Below, one piece after another: positions 26,957 through 36,381 of a stretch of DNA of 64,000 nucleotides. The notes beneath the pieces were generated by a model. That model was not told where the DNA came from. It ran no database searches and worked only from the letters and a program-made list of their open reading frames with translations. The translations under genes were made by a program, and so were the position numbers. Numbering within the stretch: position 1 is the stretch's first letter; each line of letters opens with the position of its first letter. Source of the DNA: Vibrio lentus (GTDB lineage: Bacteria; Pseudomonadota; Gammaproteobacteria; Enterobacterales; Vibrionaceae); the NCBI RefSeq assembly GCF_002875945.1, contig NZ_MCZK01000182.1, positions 17,171-81,170 of the forward strand. The letters run 5' to 3'.

Positions 26957-27877
26957 TTAGAAGCCGCTAGCGTTGATAACGTCGCTTAGCTTTGCATTAA
27001 AATCATTTTTACTCAAGTTGCTTAATTTATAAAGAACTTCGGCACCCGTGACATTAAGCTCCACTTCATGTTCATCGATGTTTTCATCCTTGTTTCTAAA
27101 CATCAAAAGGTGATTGGCAATTCGTGCAATATCAAGATAAGACACTTCGCGCTCTTCTTGCTGATTGATGGTGTTACTACACACATCAATGAAGTCACTG
27201 TCGAATCCCCAACGTCTAAGAACCAGCTTACTGGTTGCAGAGCATTGGCCTTGGAATATTTGCAGAGCGATATCGTGGTCTAGGTAGTTCCCATTTTCGA
27301 GATAGAGGTGATACTCACTTACTAGGCAGAACAAATCAATATCGGCTAATAGCCCGACGAGTAGAGATTTCTCATGCTCGAGGTAGCGATATTCGATAGG
27401 GGACAGTTCTTTGAAGCTATTGGTAACCAGTACCATCGTCGCGCCAAGTTCTTTTGAAATAGAAGCGCTTTGCATCAAAACCTGATTACATTCGTGGTTT
27501 AGATTCACAGAATGCTTAAGCTGTTCGATAGCTTGGGCGGTAACGATGTCTCTTACTCTCAATATGCCTAAGCGTGATACTGCCGTCATAATGTCGACAC
27601 AGGTGATATTCCGTCTGTTAAATACCACAGAGTTAGCAACGCGAATCACGATAGCTGTGAGGCCAGGGTCTTCAAGTAAGCACTCAGCAACCTCGGCAAT
27701 GCCCGTTGAATCTTGGGTGCATAATTTTTGAATTTTTAAGACGACTTCAGGGATAGGAGGAAGGGTTATTTTTCCCGCTGAGATAGAATGGCCAACAAGT
27801 TGGGCAAACTCTGATTCTAGACCCTTTAAGAGAAGAGCCTTATTTTGTGGTAGCCAGAAAAACGATAAATGATTCAT
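26957..27877 (-). CDS. HDOD-domain signalling protein
   Basis: 306 residues. The HDOD domain spans about residues 35-235 (ITLPPIPEVVLKIQKL, LLEDPGLTAIVIRVANS, AVSRLGILRVRDIV). HDOD is a relative of the HD phosphohydrolase fold lacking most metal ligands and is found in bacterial signalling proteins that act by protein contact. No other domain is attached. ATG 27877 (MNHLSFFWLPQ) is chosen over 27934; neither has a good ribosome site. Its target is unknown. Confidence 0.8.
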   Translation of the reverse strand: MNHLSFFWLPQNKALLLKGLESEFAQLVGHSISAGKITLPPIPEVVLKIQKLCTQDSTGIAEVAECLLEDPGLTAIVIRVANSVVFNRRNITCVDIMTAVSRLGILRVRDIVTAQAIEQLKHSVNLNHECNQVLMQSASISKELGATMVLVTNSFKELSPIEYRYLEHEKSLLVGLLADIDLFCLVSEYHLYLENGNYLDHDIALQIFQGQCSATSKLVLRRWGFDSDFIDVCSNTINQQEEREVSYLDIARIANHLLMFRNKDENIDEHEVELNVTGAEVLYKLSNLSKNDFNAKLSDVINASGF

Positions 27878-28234
27878 ATAAAAAGTAAAAAATGTATGTG
27901 GACCTATTTTACAAGCCGCGATGCTGCGAGGCAATACTCATCGGGCCTCATAAACCTAGAAAACTTGAACCGATGTATCACCAAACATCAAAAACCATTC
28001 ATATTTTGATGTTTTACTGTGATGTCAATCATGAAAAACTAGAATACTCAATTGATTGATGTGAACTAAGTCCAGACTTATTTTTCTTTTCAAAGTATCA
28101 TTTATTTAAAGGTGAAAAACGAAATTATAATATTCACCTAAACAATAAAAAATAGATTTAACATTTTTCGCATAAAAAAGCTGCTTGTCTGGTGATCAAC
28201 CTAATCGGGGTAATTTGATTAAGGATCAACGGAT
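27878..28234 (+). promoter_or_regulatory. tfoX upstream region with RBS-sequestering hairpin
   Basis: About 350 bp of very AT-rich sequence between the divergent HDOD gene and tfoX. Directly before the start codon, GATCAACCTAATC (28194-28206) can pair with GATTAAGGATC (28217-28227), which buries the ribosome site AAGGA. TGTGATGTCAATCATGA near 28018 is half of a CRP-like site. In V. cholerae the tfoX leader is also translationally blocked and is opened by the chitin-induced sRNA TfoR. Confidence 0.6.
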
Positions 28235-28816
28235 ATGACCGAGACAGCATTTATTAATTACGTGAATCAATTTGGTGAGCATCAAAAACGTTCTATGTTC
28301 GGAGGTATTGGCCTCTTTCAAAATGACGCTATGTTCGCTTTGTTGAGTGAAGGTTGTTTATTCATTAGAGGTGGCAAGTCATTAGATAAAAAACTGACGG
28401 ATCTTGATTGTGAAAAGTATCGTCATGTGAAAAAACAGACAACAGCAACCGTAAATTACTACGATATTACGGATCTGTTTACATGTGAACATCCTGAATT
28501 GGATAGCATTATTCGTACTTCAATCGATAATTCAATTCAACAACGTAGCTTCAAAAAATCATCCGCTAGCCGTAGATTGAGAGATCTTCCAAACATGCAA
28601 CTCACATTAGAGCGCATGGTGAAAAAAGCAGGTGTTGATGATGTTTCAATGTTTATGCAGTTAGGCGCGCCTGAAGTGTTTAATAAGGTTCGCGAAGCGT
28701 ACGGCAATGATGTTGACCTAAAACTACTTTGGAAATTTGCGGGCGCAATTGATGGTATCCACTGGAAACTATTGCAAGAACCACGCAAGCAGCAATTATT
28801 GAAGAGCTGCCACTAA
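28235..28816 (+). CDS. tfoX: TfoX/Sxy-family competence regulator
   Basis: 193 residues in two domains: the TfoX N-terminal domain (residues 1-105, with KRSMFGGIGLF and CEKYRHVKKQTTATVNYYDITDLF) and the TfoX C-terminal helical domain (about 115-190, LPNMQLTLERMVKKAGV). It acts with CRP to switch on competence and related genes in Vibrio, in response to chitin. It is called TfoX rather than TfoY because the leader lacks a c-di-GMP (GEMM) riboswitch and has a ribosome-site hairpin, and because the kinase/regulator pair downstream matches the V. cholerae tfoX neighbourhood as I recall it. TfoY remains possible. Confidence 0.85.
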   Translation: MTETAFINYVNQFGEHQKRSMFGGIGLFQNDAMFALLSEGCLFIRGGKSLDKKLTDLDCEKYRHVKKQTTATVNYYDITDLFTCEHPELDSIIRTSIDNSIQQRSFKKSSASRRLRDLPNMQLTLERMVKKAGVDDVSMFMQLGAPEVFNKVREAYGNDVDLKLLWKFAGAIDGIHWKLLQEPRKQQLLKSCH

Positions 28817-28856
28817 AGAAGTCATCCCTCTATGCTTAAGATTACTGTTAATAAAT

Positions 28857-28885
28857 AAAAACCGAGGAATGTCCTCGGTTTTTTT
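28857..28885 (+). terminator. Terminator after tfoX
   Basis: Stem ACCGAGG/CCTCGGT with A residues on the left and a seven-T tail on the right; it may act in both directions. Confidence 0.9.
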
Positions 28886-28977
28886 GTTTCTGTCTTAGCC
28901 GGATTTCTTAATAGACTAAGTATCAAAAGGCTAAGTGCTCATGGAGAGCTTATTTGTTAGGGCTGTCTCGCTAAGTA

Positions 28978-29520
28978 TTAGTACTTGAAACGAGCAGTGA
29001 ACATAAGTTGATCACCGTAGAAGTCGTTGATACGAGCTTCAGCACCTAGAGAGAATAGCTCTGTAGAGTGGAAACGAGCGTAAACAGAACCTGTCCAATC
29101 ATCGTTGTCATCGATTGAAACGTAACCACCTTTACCGCCCACTTCTAGTTGTGGACCAAGCCATTGGCGAACACCAACGTTGATTTCCATGCCGATATCA
29201 GTAGAGCTTGAGTTTTCAGGCTGAACGATACGCGCTAGCATTTCACCAGTTAGGTCAGCCCAGTTGTTTAATGGAGCGTGGAAACCAAGACCTACAGCTG
29301 AGTCGTAATCGCCTTCAAATTCTGAATCGATACGTGCTATAGCGTGAGCATTCGGGTGAATTGACTTACTGAACGCACCACCAAATGTTACTGGGCTAGC
29401 ACCGATACGTGCTTCAAAGTAATCGTAGTTAAAGTTACTCATTACTTGTGGTTGTTCATCAACAGCTAGTGCTGGGCTAGAAGCCAATAGCATAGCGGTA
29501 GTAAGTAGAATTTTGCGCAT
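28978..29520 (-). CDS. Small outer membrane beta-barrel protein, unknown function
   Basis: 180 residues with a signal peptide (MRKILLTTAMLLASSPALA). The mature part alternates short amphipathic strands and ends in an aromatic residue (ARFKY), typical of a monomeric outer membrane barrel of about eight strands. AAAGG lies 12 bp before the ATG. It stands alone between the tfoX terminator and the response regulator gene, with about 208 bp upstream. No specific family is recognised. Confidence 0.72.
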   Translation of the reverse strand: MRKILLTTAMLLASSPALAVDEQPQVMSNFNYDYFEARIGASPVTFGGAFSKSIHPNAHAIARIDSEFEGDYDSAVGLGFHAPLNNWADLTGEMLARIVQPENSSSTDIGMEINVGVRQWLGPQLEVGGKGGYVSIDDNDDWTGSVYARFHSTELFSLGAEARINDFYGDQLMFTARFKY

Positions 29521-29728
29521 AACGACCGTAAACCTTTAATTAGTGTTAATTCCTTTGGTTTGAGAAAAATCAGGCAAACCATAAACATTGAGACAGTTTA
29601 ATCTAACTCACGGAAAAGTAATCCATAAAAATGCGAATCATTTGTCAATTAGCCAAAAAATGAGCAAATTATGTATCAGTCTGTAACTGAGATCTCATGT
29701 TTTTGGGCGATTCACAAAAAATTAAGCG

Positions 29729-30226
29729 TTACTCGCCAAAACTTGTCCGTTTATTCGCCATCGCGGTAAGGATGCGTTCGGTATCTAGGATAGAAGTCCA
29801 GTTTAATAACTGCTTGTCATTAGCAATCACGAAGTCGGTTAACTGTTGTGTGATCGTGTCTCTGAGCTGGTCGCCTCGCCAAGGCTTAGAGATATAGAAA
29901 TCAAGTGCAGCATTATTGATGGCCGTTACTGTGTCTTCAAGCCCGGCTTGGCCTGTGAGCAGCAGCTTGCGCGTTGGTTGCGTCGAGTCATGCTGGTTGA
30001 GCTCGATGAGAAAATCGATGCCTGTTTTGTCAGGCATGATGTGGTCACACAAGATTAAGGCGAGCTTAATACCATCTTGTCCCATTTCTTTAATCACTTG
30101 CTTGGCTTCATCGACCGATTCGGCTCCTTCAACAATAAAGTTTTCTTCAAATGGCGCTAAGTCTTGAAGGACACTGTTGAGAACTTCAGGTTCATCATCG
30201 ACACATAAAATTAGGTACTTATTCAT
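29729..30226 (-). CDS. Single-domain response regulator
   Basis: 165 residues: a complete CheY-like receiver (acidic pair Asp10/Asp11, phospho-acceptor Asp61 in CDHIMPDKTG, Thr91, Lys114 in ISKPW) plus a helical tail of about 45 residues with no DNA-binding or enzymatic domain. ATG 30226 overlaps the 3' end of the kinase gene by 8 bp and has AAGGAG upstream, so translation is coupled to it. It is the natural phosphorylation partner of that kinase. Output must go through protein contact or another phosphotransfer step. Confidence 0.88.
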   Translation of the reverse strand: MNKYLILCVDDEPEVLNSVLQDLAPFEENFIVEGAESVDEAKQVIKEMGQDGIKLALILCDHIMPDKTGIDFLIELNQHDSTQPTRKLLLTGQAGLEDTVTAINNAALDFYISKPWRGDQLRDTITQQLTDFVIANDKQLLNWTSILDTERILTAMANKRTSFGE

Positions 30227-32162
30227 GAGGTGCTCCTTCTTGTTTGAACGGAAGCCACACTTGCATGTGAGTATGGCTGCCAACCTCAGACTCGACCAAA
30301 ATAAAACCTTGATGAGCCGAAACGATTTGTTGAGAAATGGATAACCCAATCCCTAAGCCAAAGTTGCCTTCTTTTTTGGTGGTGAAGTTTGGGTTGAAAA
30401 TAGTGTTGATGTCTTCCTTGGCGATGCCGTGGCCAGTGTCTGATATTTGCACCACTAAAAAAGTGTCGTCTCCCTCTGTTTGTTGAGAGGTGGTAATAGA
30501 GACGGTTCCTCGTTCTGAAAGCGCATCCAGTGCATTGGAGATAAGGTTTGTCCAAACTTGTTGTAACGCGAGCGACTGGCACAATAAAGGCGGCAGAACG
30601 GTGTCGTAATGCTTTTCGAGTTGATGATGTTTAAGTCTGTTTTCAAATATAACTAAGGTATCTTCAAGTCCTTCGTGAATATCCGCGTAGTGACGCACTT
30701 CTTCATCTTCTCGGGCGTAGCTTTTTAGGCTTTTCACCATATCGGCAATGCGCTTGCTGCACACTTGAATCGACCGAATAGAGTTTCCTACATAATGGTA
30801 ATGCTCTAAGTCGTTAAGCAGTTCTTTGCCCGCAATAGGGGAGTCTTTTAAAGTATCTAAAACCACAGAGTCTTGGCTCAAGTTCAGTCTCACGGCTTTT
30901 TTAGCTAGCGTACGATCATTGATAGTCGATAAGAGGTGCTTAACGAGTTGCCTCTCTTGCGCCGTGGATAGAGGCTTGGCTAGTTTTGAATGTGCCAATA
31001 CTTCCGTCCCTTTATTCGATTCTGGGAGTGACGAGTTTTCCAGTATTTGGTCTAGGTGTTCTGATAGGGTTTCAATGCTACGCAATATAGCTGCAATCGG
31101 ATTATTCAGTTCGTGAGCAACGCCTGCTACCAGTTGACCCAGCATCGCCATCTTCTCTTTCTCGATCAATTGTTGATGGGCTGATTCCAATGATTCCAGT
31201 GTTTGTTGCAGCTTGATCTTATTGGTGATGCTTCGTTGCAAACGTCGATTAAAGTGACGGAGCAGCAGATTAGTAAAGAGCGGGAGCAGGGTATTGTTTG
31301 AATGCATAACCTGAGCAAAGCTATCTTTATCAAGCTTGATCACTCGTGTCTGGGTTAGGGTGATCGCAGTAGAGAACGAAGGTTCACCCGTCACGAATGA
31401 CATCCCACCGACAATGTTGCCCTTAGAGTGACGCACAACTTCGCGTTGTTGCCCCAGCTCATCTTTTTTATAGAGAGCGGCTTCACCTTCAATGATTAAC
31501 CAAAGAAAGCGATTGTCTTCACCTTCTACAGTCAGTAGATGTTCTGGCGAGTAATCACGAATGGCTTTGGTTTTGTCGTCTTTCGAAAAGACATCCTGCA
31601 AAGCATTGACGACACGCTCAGCAAGGGCGTTGTCAGAAAGCTGGTGGTAATCGTGAATGAACCCAGATTGGAACGAATGAATCTTTTGTTCGATGTGTGC
31701 TCTGAGTAAGCGTTGTTGATCCAACGCATTACTGTAAGACAACAGGTTTTCTGGGTCGTACTCGATGACAAAAGAAGTTAGCTCTTTTTGTGCTGATTTG
31801 AAGAGAACCTGGTCTTGAACCGGTTTGGTTAGGCAGTGGTTGAGTCTACCTTCGTTTACTGCGGTTAGAATCGATTGAATGTCTGACGAGGCGCTCACCA
31901 ATATCGTTCTCGCGGTATTACTATGGGGCAGCTGTTCAAGTTCAATCAGGAATTGCACACCATTGAATTCAGAATGATGGTGAGAGATCACCAAGGCGAC
32001 GGTTTGGTGATTGTCGTGGATATCTTCTAATGCGTGATGCGCATCTTCTAGGTTCTCAGCAGTATAAATGTCAAATACATAAGACAACGGAGCCAGCTCC
32101 GAGCGTATTCTTTCAATGCTCACCGGATTATTGTCCAAACAAATAACAGCGTATTGATTCAC
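30219..32162 (-). CDS. Soluble histidine kinase with pseudo-receiver and cyclic-nucleotide-binding domain
   Basis: 647 residues, GTG start, no membrane segment. Order: receiver-like domain (1-130), cNMP-binding/CRP-like beta domain (about 195-305), coiled coil (310-340), HisKA with His350 in VAGVAHELNNPIA, and HATPase (about 520-645; NLISNALDAL, ISDTGHGI, GLGIGLSIS). The receiver lacks its phospho-acceptor: the aligned segment is ISHHHSEFNG, with His61 where the partner has Asp61, and the acidic pair is Asp10-Asn11. It therefore probably works as a sensor or docking domain. The partner regulator overlaps it downstream. A cytoplasmic signal, perhaps a nucleotide, is likely. Confidence 0.87.
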   Translation of the reverse strand: MNQYAVICLDNNPVSIERIRSELAPLSYVFDIYTAENLEDAHHALEDIHDNHQTVALVISHHHSEFNGVQFLIELEQLPHSNTARTILVSASSDIQSILTAVNEGRLNHCLTKPVQDQVLFKSAQKELTSFVIEYDPENLLSYSNALDQQRLLRAHIEQKIHSFQSGFIHDYHQLSDNALAERVVNALQDVFSKDDKTKAIRDYSPEHLLTVEGEDNRFLWLIIEGEAALYKKDELGQQREVVRHSKGNIVGGMSFVTGEPSFSTAITLTQTRVIKLDKDSFAQVMHSNNTLLPLFTNLLLRHFNRRLQRSITNKIKLQQTLESLESAHQQLIEKEKMAMLGQLVAGVAHELNNPIAAILRSIETLSEHLDQILENSSLPESNKGTEVLAHSKLAKPLSTAQERQLVKHLLSTINDRTLAKKAVRLNLSQDSVVLDTLKDSPIAGKELLNDLEHYHYVGNSIRSIQVCSKRIADMVKSLKSYAREDEEVRHYADIHEGLEDTLVIFENRLKHHQLEKHYDTVLPPLLCQSLALQQVWTNLISNALDALSERGTVSITTSQQTEGDDTFLVVQISDTGHGIAKEDINTIFNPNFTTKKEGNFGLGIGLSISQQIVSAHQGFILVESEVGSHTHMQVWLPFKQEGAPHE

Positions 32163-32345
32163 GGTTCAACCTTAGTAGTAGCGACGCTTCTAGCCTATCA
32201 AGAAGCGCTTAATAAGGATGAGAGCTAGCCGTTAATTTGTTGAGGGAATTGAAGTATCGAGCAATAGACTGATTTAACTCAATGTTTCTTGTTTGCTACT
32301 GATGGGTTAGACTAAAAAAAACAGACTAGTGTAGAAAGAGAACTC

Positions 32346-33608
32346 ATGGAACAGTTAAGAAAAATTGGCGCAATTGGCGGAGCAATCGCATTGGCACTTT
32401 GTTGGCCACTCGCGGTTGGGCAAATTGGACAAAACGCAATTACAGATGGCGTTGCAAAGCTTAACAATTCAAGCATTCAAGCTGAGATCGTGGAATACGA
32501 TAGAGGTTATCTTTCTTCTAATGTAACCACTCGCGTAACTGTGACGGATGAGAGCTTGAAAGAGCAACTTGCGCTCGATGGTTTACCAAGTGAGTTTGTC
32601 ATTAATAGTGCGGTTAGCCATGGTTTAGTGAGCTTAAACGCGCTGTCGACGTTTGAGAATACTGACATTCTGCCTCTTACTCTGACTACCAGCACAGAGC
32701 TAAACGGCAACACGGATTTCAACTTCGAGTTAAGCCAGTTCAATCACCAAGGCTCAGAAGAAAATGGTACCTCGGTATCTATCACGAAGTCGAATCTGTC
32801 TGGGCATGCCACTGTATTAGGGCAGGTCGATTACGAGCTTTCTATCCCATCGGTTCAAATTGATTTTGAAACGGGTGAAGAGGTGACACTATCTAACCTA
32901 AAAGGTATTGGTTCAGGCCAACAAGCGAAAGGTTACTGGTTAGGCACGCAGAACTTTACTATTGATAGCTTCTTGATTTCAGATTCTGCAATGCAGCCAT
33001 TCATGACCATCGAAAACTCTAAGTACGATTTTGAATCGCATCTAGATGAAGCGACTAAGCGCTTGAGCAGCAGTCTTAAGTTGGATATCGCCAACATTGA
33101 AACCAACGAAGGCCAGTTGAACAATCTAAACGTCGATTTTGAAATGTCGAAACTAGATAGCCAGTCGTTTGAGAAAATCTTTGAAATTTACCAGGCGAAT
33201 CCTGTTCTGACGCAAGAAGATGTGGCTGAGATCATTCCGTTCATCGATGTACTGTTTGCTAAAGGCTTCGACCTTTCAATGAACAACATGTCGTTAGAAT
33301 TAGGCAAGGGTCAGTTTGAATCTAAATGGTTAGTGAGCGTACCTGAAGGCACAGAGAACATCAGCAGTAACCCTTCAATGATTGTTCCTGCATTAACCGG
33401 TAATGTTCAATCTAGCTTCTCAAATGAACTTGTCGAAGAATACCCATTCATCCGTGAAGGGATCGACGAATTGATCGTGATGGAAATGATCAAGCAAACA
33501 GAAAGTGGTTATGAAATCACGGCTGACCTAGAGAATGGAAATCTAGTGTTTGAAAATGGACAAGAAATTCCATTAATTGCACTGCTTATGCCGGCTTTTG
33601 TTCAATAA
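32346..33608 (+). CDS. DUF945/YdgA-family protein
   Basis: 420 residues. A single N-terminal hydrophobic segment (IGAIGGAIALALCWPLAVGQ, residues 7-26) anchors or exports a long beta-rich body. The IEVEYDRGYLSS-like segment (here AEIVEYDRGYLSS) and the overall length fit the DUF945/YdgA family of inner-membrane-anchored periplasmic proteins, whose function is poorly known. AGAAAGAG lies before the ATG. It is divergent from the kinase gene (about 180 bp apart) and followed by its own terminator. Confidence 0.82.
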   Translation: MEQLRKIGAIGGAIALALCWPLAVGQIGQNAITDGVAKLNNSSIQAEIVEYDRGYLSSNVTTRVTVTDESLKEQLALDGLPSEFVINSAVSHGLVSLNALSTFENTDILPLTLTTSTELNGNTDFNFELSQFNHQGSEENGTSVSITKSNLSGHATVLGQVDYELSIPSVQIDFETGEEVTLSNLKGIGSGQQAKGYWLGTQNFTIDSFLISDSAMQPFMTIENSKYDFESHLDEATKRLSSSLKLDIANIETNEGQLNNLNVDFEMSKLDSQSFEKIFEIYQANPVLTQEDVAEIIPFIDVLFAKGFDLSMNNMSLELGKGQFESKWLVSVPEGTENISSNPSMIVPALTGNVQSSFSNELVEEYPFIREGIDELIVMEMIKQTESGYEITADLENGNLVFENGQEIPLIALLMPAFVQ

Positions 33609-33674
33609 AAAGAGTCGGGCTTAATACTGATAGGGCGATCTAGCGGGTTAAGTTAAACATTTTATACGGTACGA

Positions 33675-33710
33675 AACAAAAGAGGTCTTAAGACCTCTTT
33701 TGTTGTTTTT
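33675..33710 (+). terminator. Terminator after the DUF945 gene
   Basis: A 15-bp perfect palindromic arm centred at 33690 (ACAAAAGAGGTCTT and its complement) followed by TGTTTTT. It could act in both directions. Confidence 0.88.
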
Positions 33711-33770
33711 ATGTTGGGTAAAACATGGTATTACTTGCATAGTTATTATTTAGCAGGAGCAATCATCCCC

Positions 33771-34865
33771 ATGGAACTTACATTAGATAACGTATTCAAC
33801 TTTAGTGCTGGCCCAGCGGCACTGCCTAAACCGGTAATGAAACAAGCACAAGCGGACTTCATTGATTGGAATGGTTTAGGCACTTCCGTTATGGAAATCA
33901 GCCATCGCAGCAAAGAGTTTATTCAAGTTGCCGATGAGTCTGAGCAAGACCTACGTGATCTTCTGAACATCCCAGACAACTATAAAGTTCTTTTCTGTCA
34001 GGGGGGCGCTCGTGCTCAATTCGCTGCTGTTCCTCTAAACCTTCTAGGTGACGCGACGAAAGCGACTTACATTGATGCGGGTTACTGGGCTGAAAGTGCG
34101 GTGACTGAAGCAAGTAAGTACTGCGAAATCGACGTATTCAATGCTAAGACATCGATTGATGGCAAAGCGGCTGTTGTTCCGGCTAAAGATTGGAAAATCG
34201 ACCCAGAAGCGGCATACGTGCACTTTTGTCCAAATGAAACCATCGATGGCATCGAAATCAGTGAGCTTCCTCAAACGGATAAGCCTATCGTTGCTGACAT
34301 GTCATCTAACATCTTATCTCGCAAAATCGATGTGTCTCAGTACGGTGTTATCTACGCGGGCGCTCAAAAGAACATTGGTCCCGCAGGTATTTGCATCGCT
34401 ATCGTACGTGATGACCTTCTGGAGCTTGCGAACGAAGTGTTGCCAAGCATTCTGAACTACAAAGTGCTTGCTGAAAAAGACTCAATGTTCAACACGCCGC
34501 CAACTTACGCATGGTACTTATCTGGCTTAGTTTTCAAATGGTTGAAAGCTCAAGGTGGTGTTGAAGCGATGGAGCGTGTTAACCAAGAAAAAGCAGCGCT
34601 ACTTTACAACGCGATTGATGATTCTGCTTTCTACAAAAATGACGTTCATACGGCAAACCGTTCAAGAATGAACGTACCTTTCCAATTAGCGAAACCAGAA
34701 CTAGACGGTAAGTTTTTAGAGTTAGCTGATGCTGCGGGTCTGAAATCGCTAAAAGGTCACAGAGCGGTAGGCGGAATGAGAGCTTCACTTTACAACGCGA
34801 TGTCTTTGGAAGGCGTGCAAGTATTAGTCAGCTTCATGAAAGACTTCGAAGAGAAATACGCTTAA
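33771..34865 (+). CDS. serC: Phosphoserine aminotransferase SerC
   Basis: 364 residues, normal SerC length. The N-terminal signature FNFSAGPAALP, the phosphate-cup segment GGARAQFAAVPLNL, the PLP lysine in YAGAQKNIGPAG and the C-terminal VGGMRASLYNAM are all present. It converts 3-phosphohydroxypyruvate and glutamate to phosphoserine (serine synthesis) and also serves pyridoxine synthesis. ATG 33771 has AGGAG 12 bp upstream; an in-frame ATG at 33711 lies in the preceding terminator's tail and is rejected. Confidence 0.96.
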   Translation: MELTLDNVFNFSAGPAALPKPVMKQAQADFIDWNGLGTSVMEISHRSKEFIQVADESEQDLRDLLNIPDNYKVLFCQGGARAQFAAVPLNLLGDATKATYIDAGYWAESAVTEASKYCEIDVFNAKTSIDGKAAVVPAKDWKIDPEAAYVHFCPNETIDGIEISELPQTDKPIVADMSSNILSRKIDVSQYGVIYAGAQKNIGPAGICIAIVRDDLLELANEVLPSILNYKVLAEKDSMFNTPPTYAWYLSGLVFKWLKAQGGVEAMERVNQEKAALLYNAIDDSAFYKNDVHTANRSRMNVPFQLAKPELDGKFLELADAAGLKSLKGHRAVGGMRASLYNAMSLEGVQVLVSFMKDFEEKYA

Positions 34866-34935
34866 TCAATAACAGAAGTTTGAACAATAAATAGCATCCT
34901 TGCTTTGGATTGTGTCAGATGTACTAAACGAGATG

Positions 34936-34964
34936 AATGCCGCTTTTGCGGCATTTTTTTTTTG
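34936..34964 (+). terminator. Terminator after serC
   Basis: Stem AATGCCGC/GCGGCATT with a TTTT loop and a long T tract. Confidence 0.92.
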
Positions 34965-35001
34965 CCTAAAAAAGCATAAAGGGTATGATATTCTGCAATG
35001 T

Positions 35002-35026
35002 ATTGTTCAGAGTTAAGCTGAACAAT
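35002..35026. promoter_or_regulatory. Inverted repeat upstream of the binding-protein/GGDEF operon
   Basis: ATTGTTCAG-N7-CTGAACAAT, perfect 9-bp arms, about 207 bp before the operon's first start codon. It has no T tract and does not look like a terminator; it could be an operator or a leader hairpin. The rest of 34966-35232 shows no gene. Confidence 0.5.
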
Positions 35027-35232
35027 AAGGTTTGGTTGTTATCGGGGGAGAGCAACTTGTATCGATAAAAAGTATGAACAGATAGCTTGGTTTCTCTGTT
35101 TATTACTGACCTTTTACTATATAACGTCTTGCCCCAAAGTAACGATGAACCCAAACAGCCAATGTCATCACCATTCTTGATGATTTCTGGCGCCATTCGA
35201 GACATGATACTTTTCGCCATGAGGAATTAGGT

Positions 35233-36381
35233 GTGAGATTTTTGAGTATATTAGCGGCGTTGTTCCCCGTGGTTACTTGCGCCTCTACGCTCGAAATATG
35301 GGCAGGTATCAATTACGAAACCGCTGATTATGTTAAAGAACACATCGAATCGATGACTGATCACCGTGTCGAAATACGACCATTTGATATCAACAGTATC
35401 CGCTCAGAGCTTCTTGTCGCAGACCCTCGAGACAATACCTTTCCTGATGTCATTTGGGTGCCTTCTGATTTCTTAGGGCTCACTGAGTATATTGAGCTCG
35501 CAACGTTACCTTCCGCTTGGGTCGATACTTCACGCTATGAGAAAAAAGCTCTTGATGCCGTAGTGATTAATGGTGAACTTAAGGCGTTACCAGTCGGAAT
35601 CGGTAACCAGTTAGTTCTGTATTCGAACAAGCCGCAAGACCATTCCATTACTTGGGAAGAGTTGATTCAACGCTCATCTGATTCGAACCGTGCCACTGTT
35701 TTGTTCCCAAATCCAAACATGTACTTCTATTTGGCTTTCTTCCAGCTGTTTTCTCAAGAGATGCTTTCATCAATAAACATTGATGGGGAAGGTTTGGTCT
35801 CAATTTTTGAGTTCATCGATAAGCTTGAGAAAGCCAAAACCATTGAAGCGTCTTGCAATGAGACATGTGCGAGGCAACGTTTCATTGCAGGTGAAGTCGA
35901 GTTTTTGATTGATGGTGATTGGGCTTTTAGCGAACTCGATCAGGCGTATGGCGAGCACTTACATGTGAACTCTTTACCTACCTATCGCGACAAGGCGATG
36001 TCTTCATTTAGTGGCGCCAAGATTTTTGCGATTACAAAGAAAGGGATGAACAACCCAGAGAAAAGAGAAGCATTAAAAGAAGTTGTTCAGTACTTACAAT
36101 CGAACAGCTTTACTTATTTGGCGCATTCAAACGCGATGATCTCGCCATTTCGAGAGGTGAACCAACGCCGTGTTGCAGAAGGAAATACCACTTTCTCTAA
36201 CATGTACGATGAATTTCAATCATCGCAGATGATGTCGAGCGACTACAAAATGGCGATCGTATGGGAAGCTTCAGCACGAGCGTATGAGCGATATAAGTCG
36301 GGAATGCCGAGGCAAGAGTTGAACAAGTTTTACGATGACTTTGTAAGCTACTACTCAGCGAACATGAGGTCTGGCGATTGA
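35233..36381 (+). CDS. Periplasmic ABC-type solute-binding protein (family 1)
   Basis: 382 residues, GTG start with GAGGAA 7 bp upstream. A signal peptide (about residues 1-17, ending TCA) precedes a MalE-like bilobal fold: TLEIWAGINYETADYV, then VIWVPSDFLGL, then EVEFLIDGDWAFSEL. No transporter genes are beside it. The next gene, overlapping by 4 bp, is a membrane diguanylate cyclase. The protein therefore more likely presents a ligand (sugar, polyamine or similar) to that sensor than to an importer, as NspS does for MbaA. Ligand unknown. Confidence 0.82.
   Translation: MRFLSILAALFPVVTCASTLEIWAGINYETADYVKEHIESMTDHRVEIRPFDINSIRSELLVADPRDNTFPDVIWVPSDFLGLTEYIELATLPSAWVDTSRYEKKALDAVVINGELKALPVGIGNQLVLYSNKPQDHSITWEELIQRSSDSNRATVLFPNPNMYFYLAFFQLFSQEMLSSINIDGEGLVSIFEFIDKLEKAKTIEASCNETCARQRFIAGEVEFLIDGDWAFSELDQAYGEHLHVNSLPTYRDKAMSSFSGAKIFAITKKGMNNPEKREALKEVVQYLQSNSFTYLAHSNAMISPFREVNQRRVAEGNTTFSNMYDEFQSSQMMSSDYKMAIVWEASARAYERYKSGMPRQELNKFYDDFVSYYSANMRSGD

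Noticed and set aside
27935..28234. c-di-GMP (GEMM) riboswitch upstream of the TfoX-family gene
   Set aside because: The conserved GEMM core was not found; a ribosome-site hairpin is present instead, which favours TfoX over TfoY.
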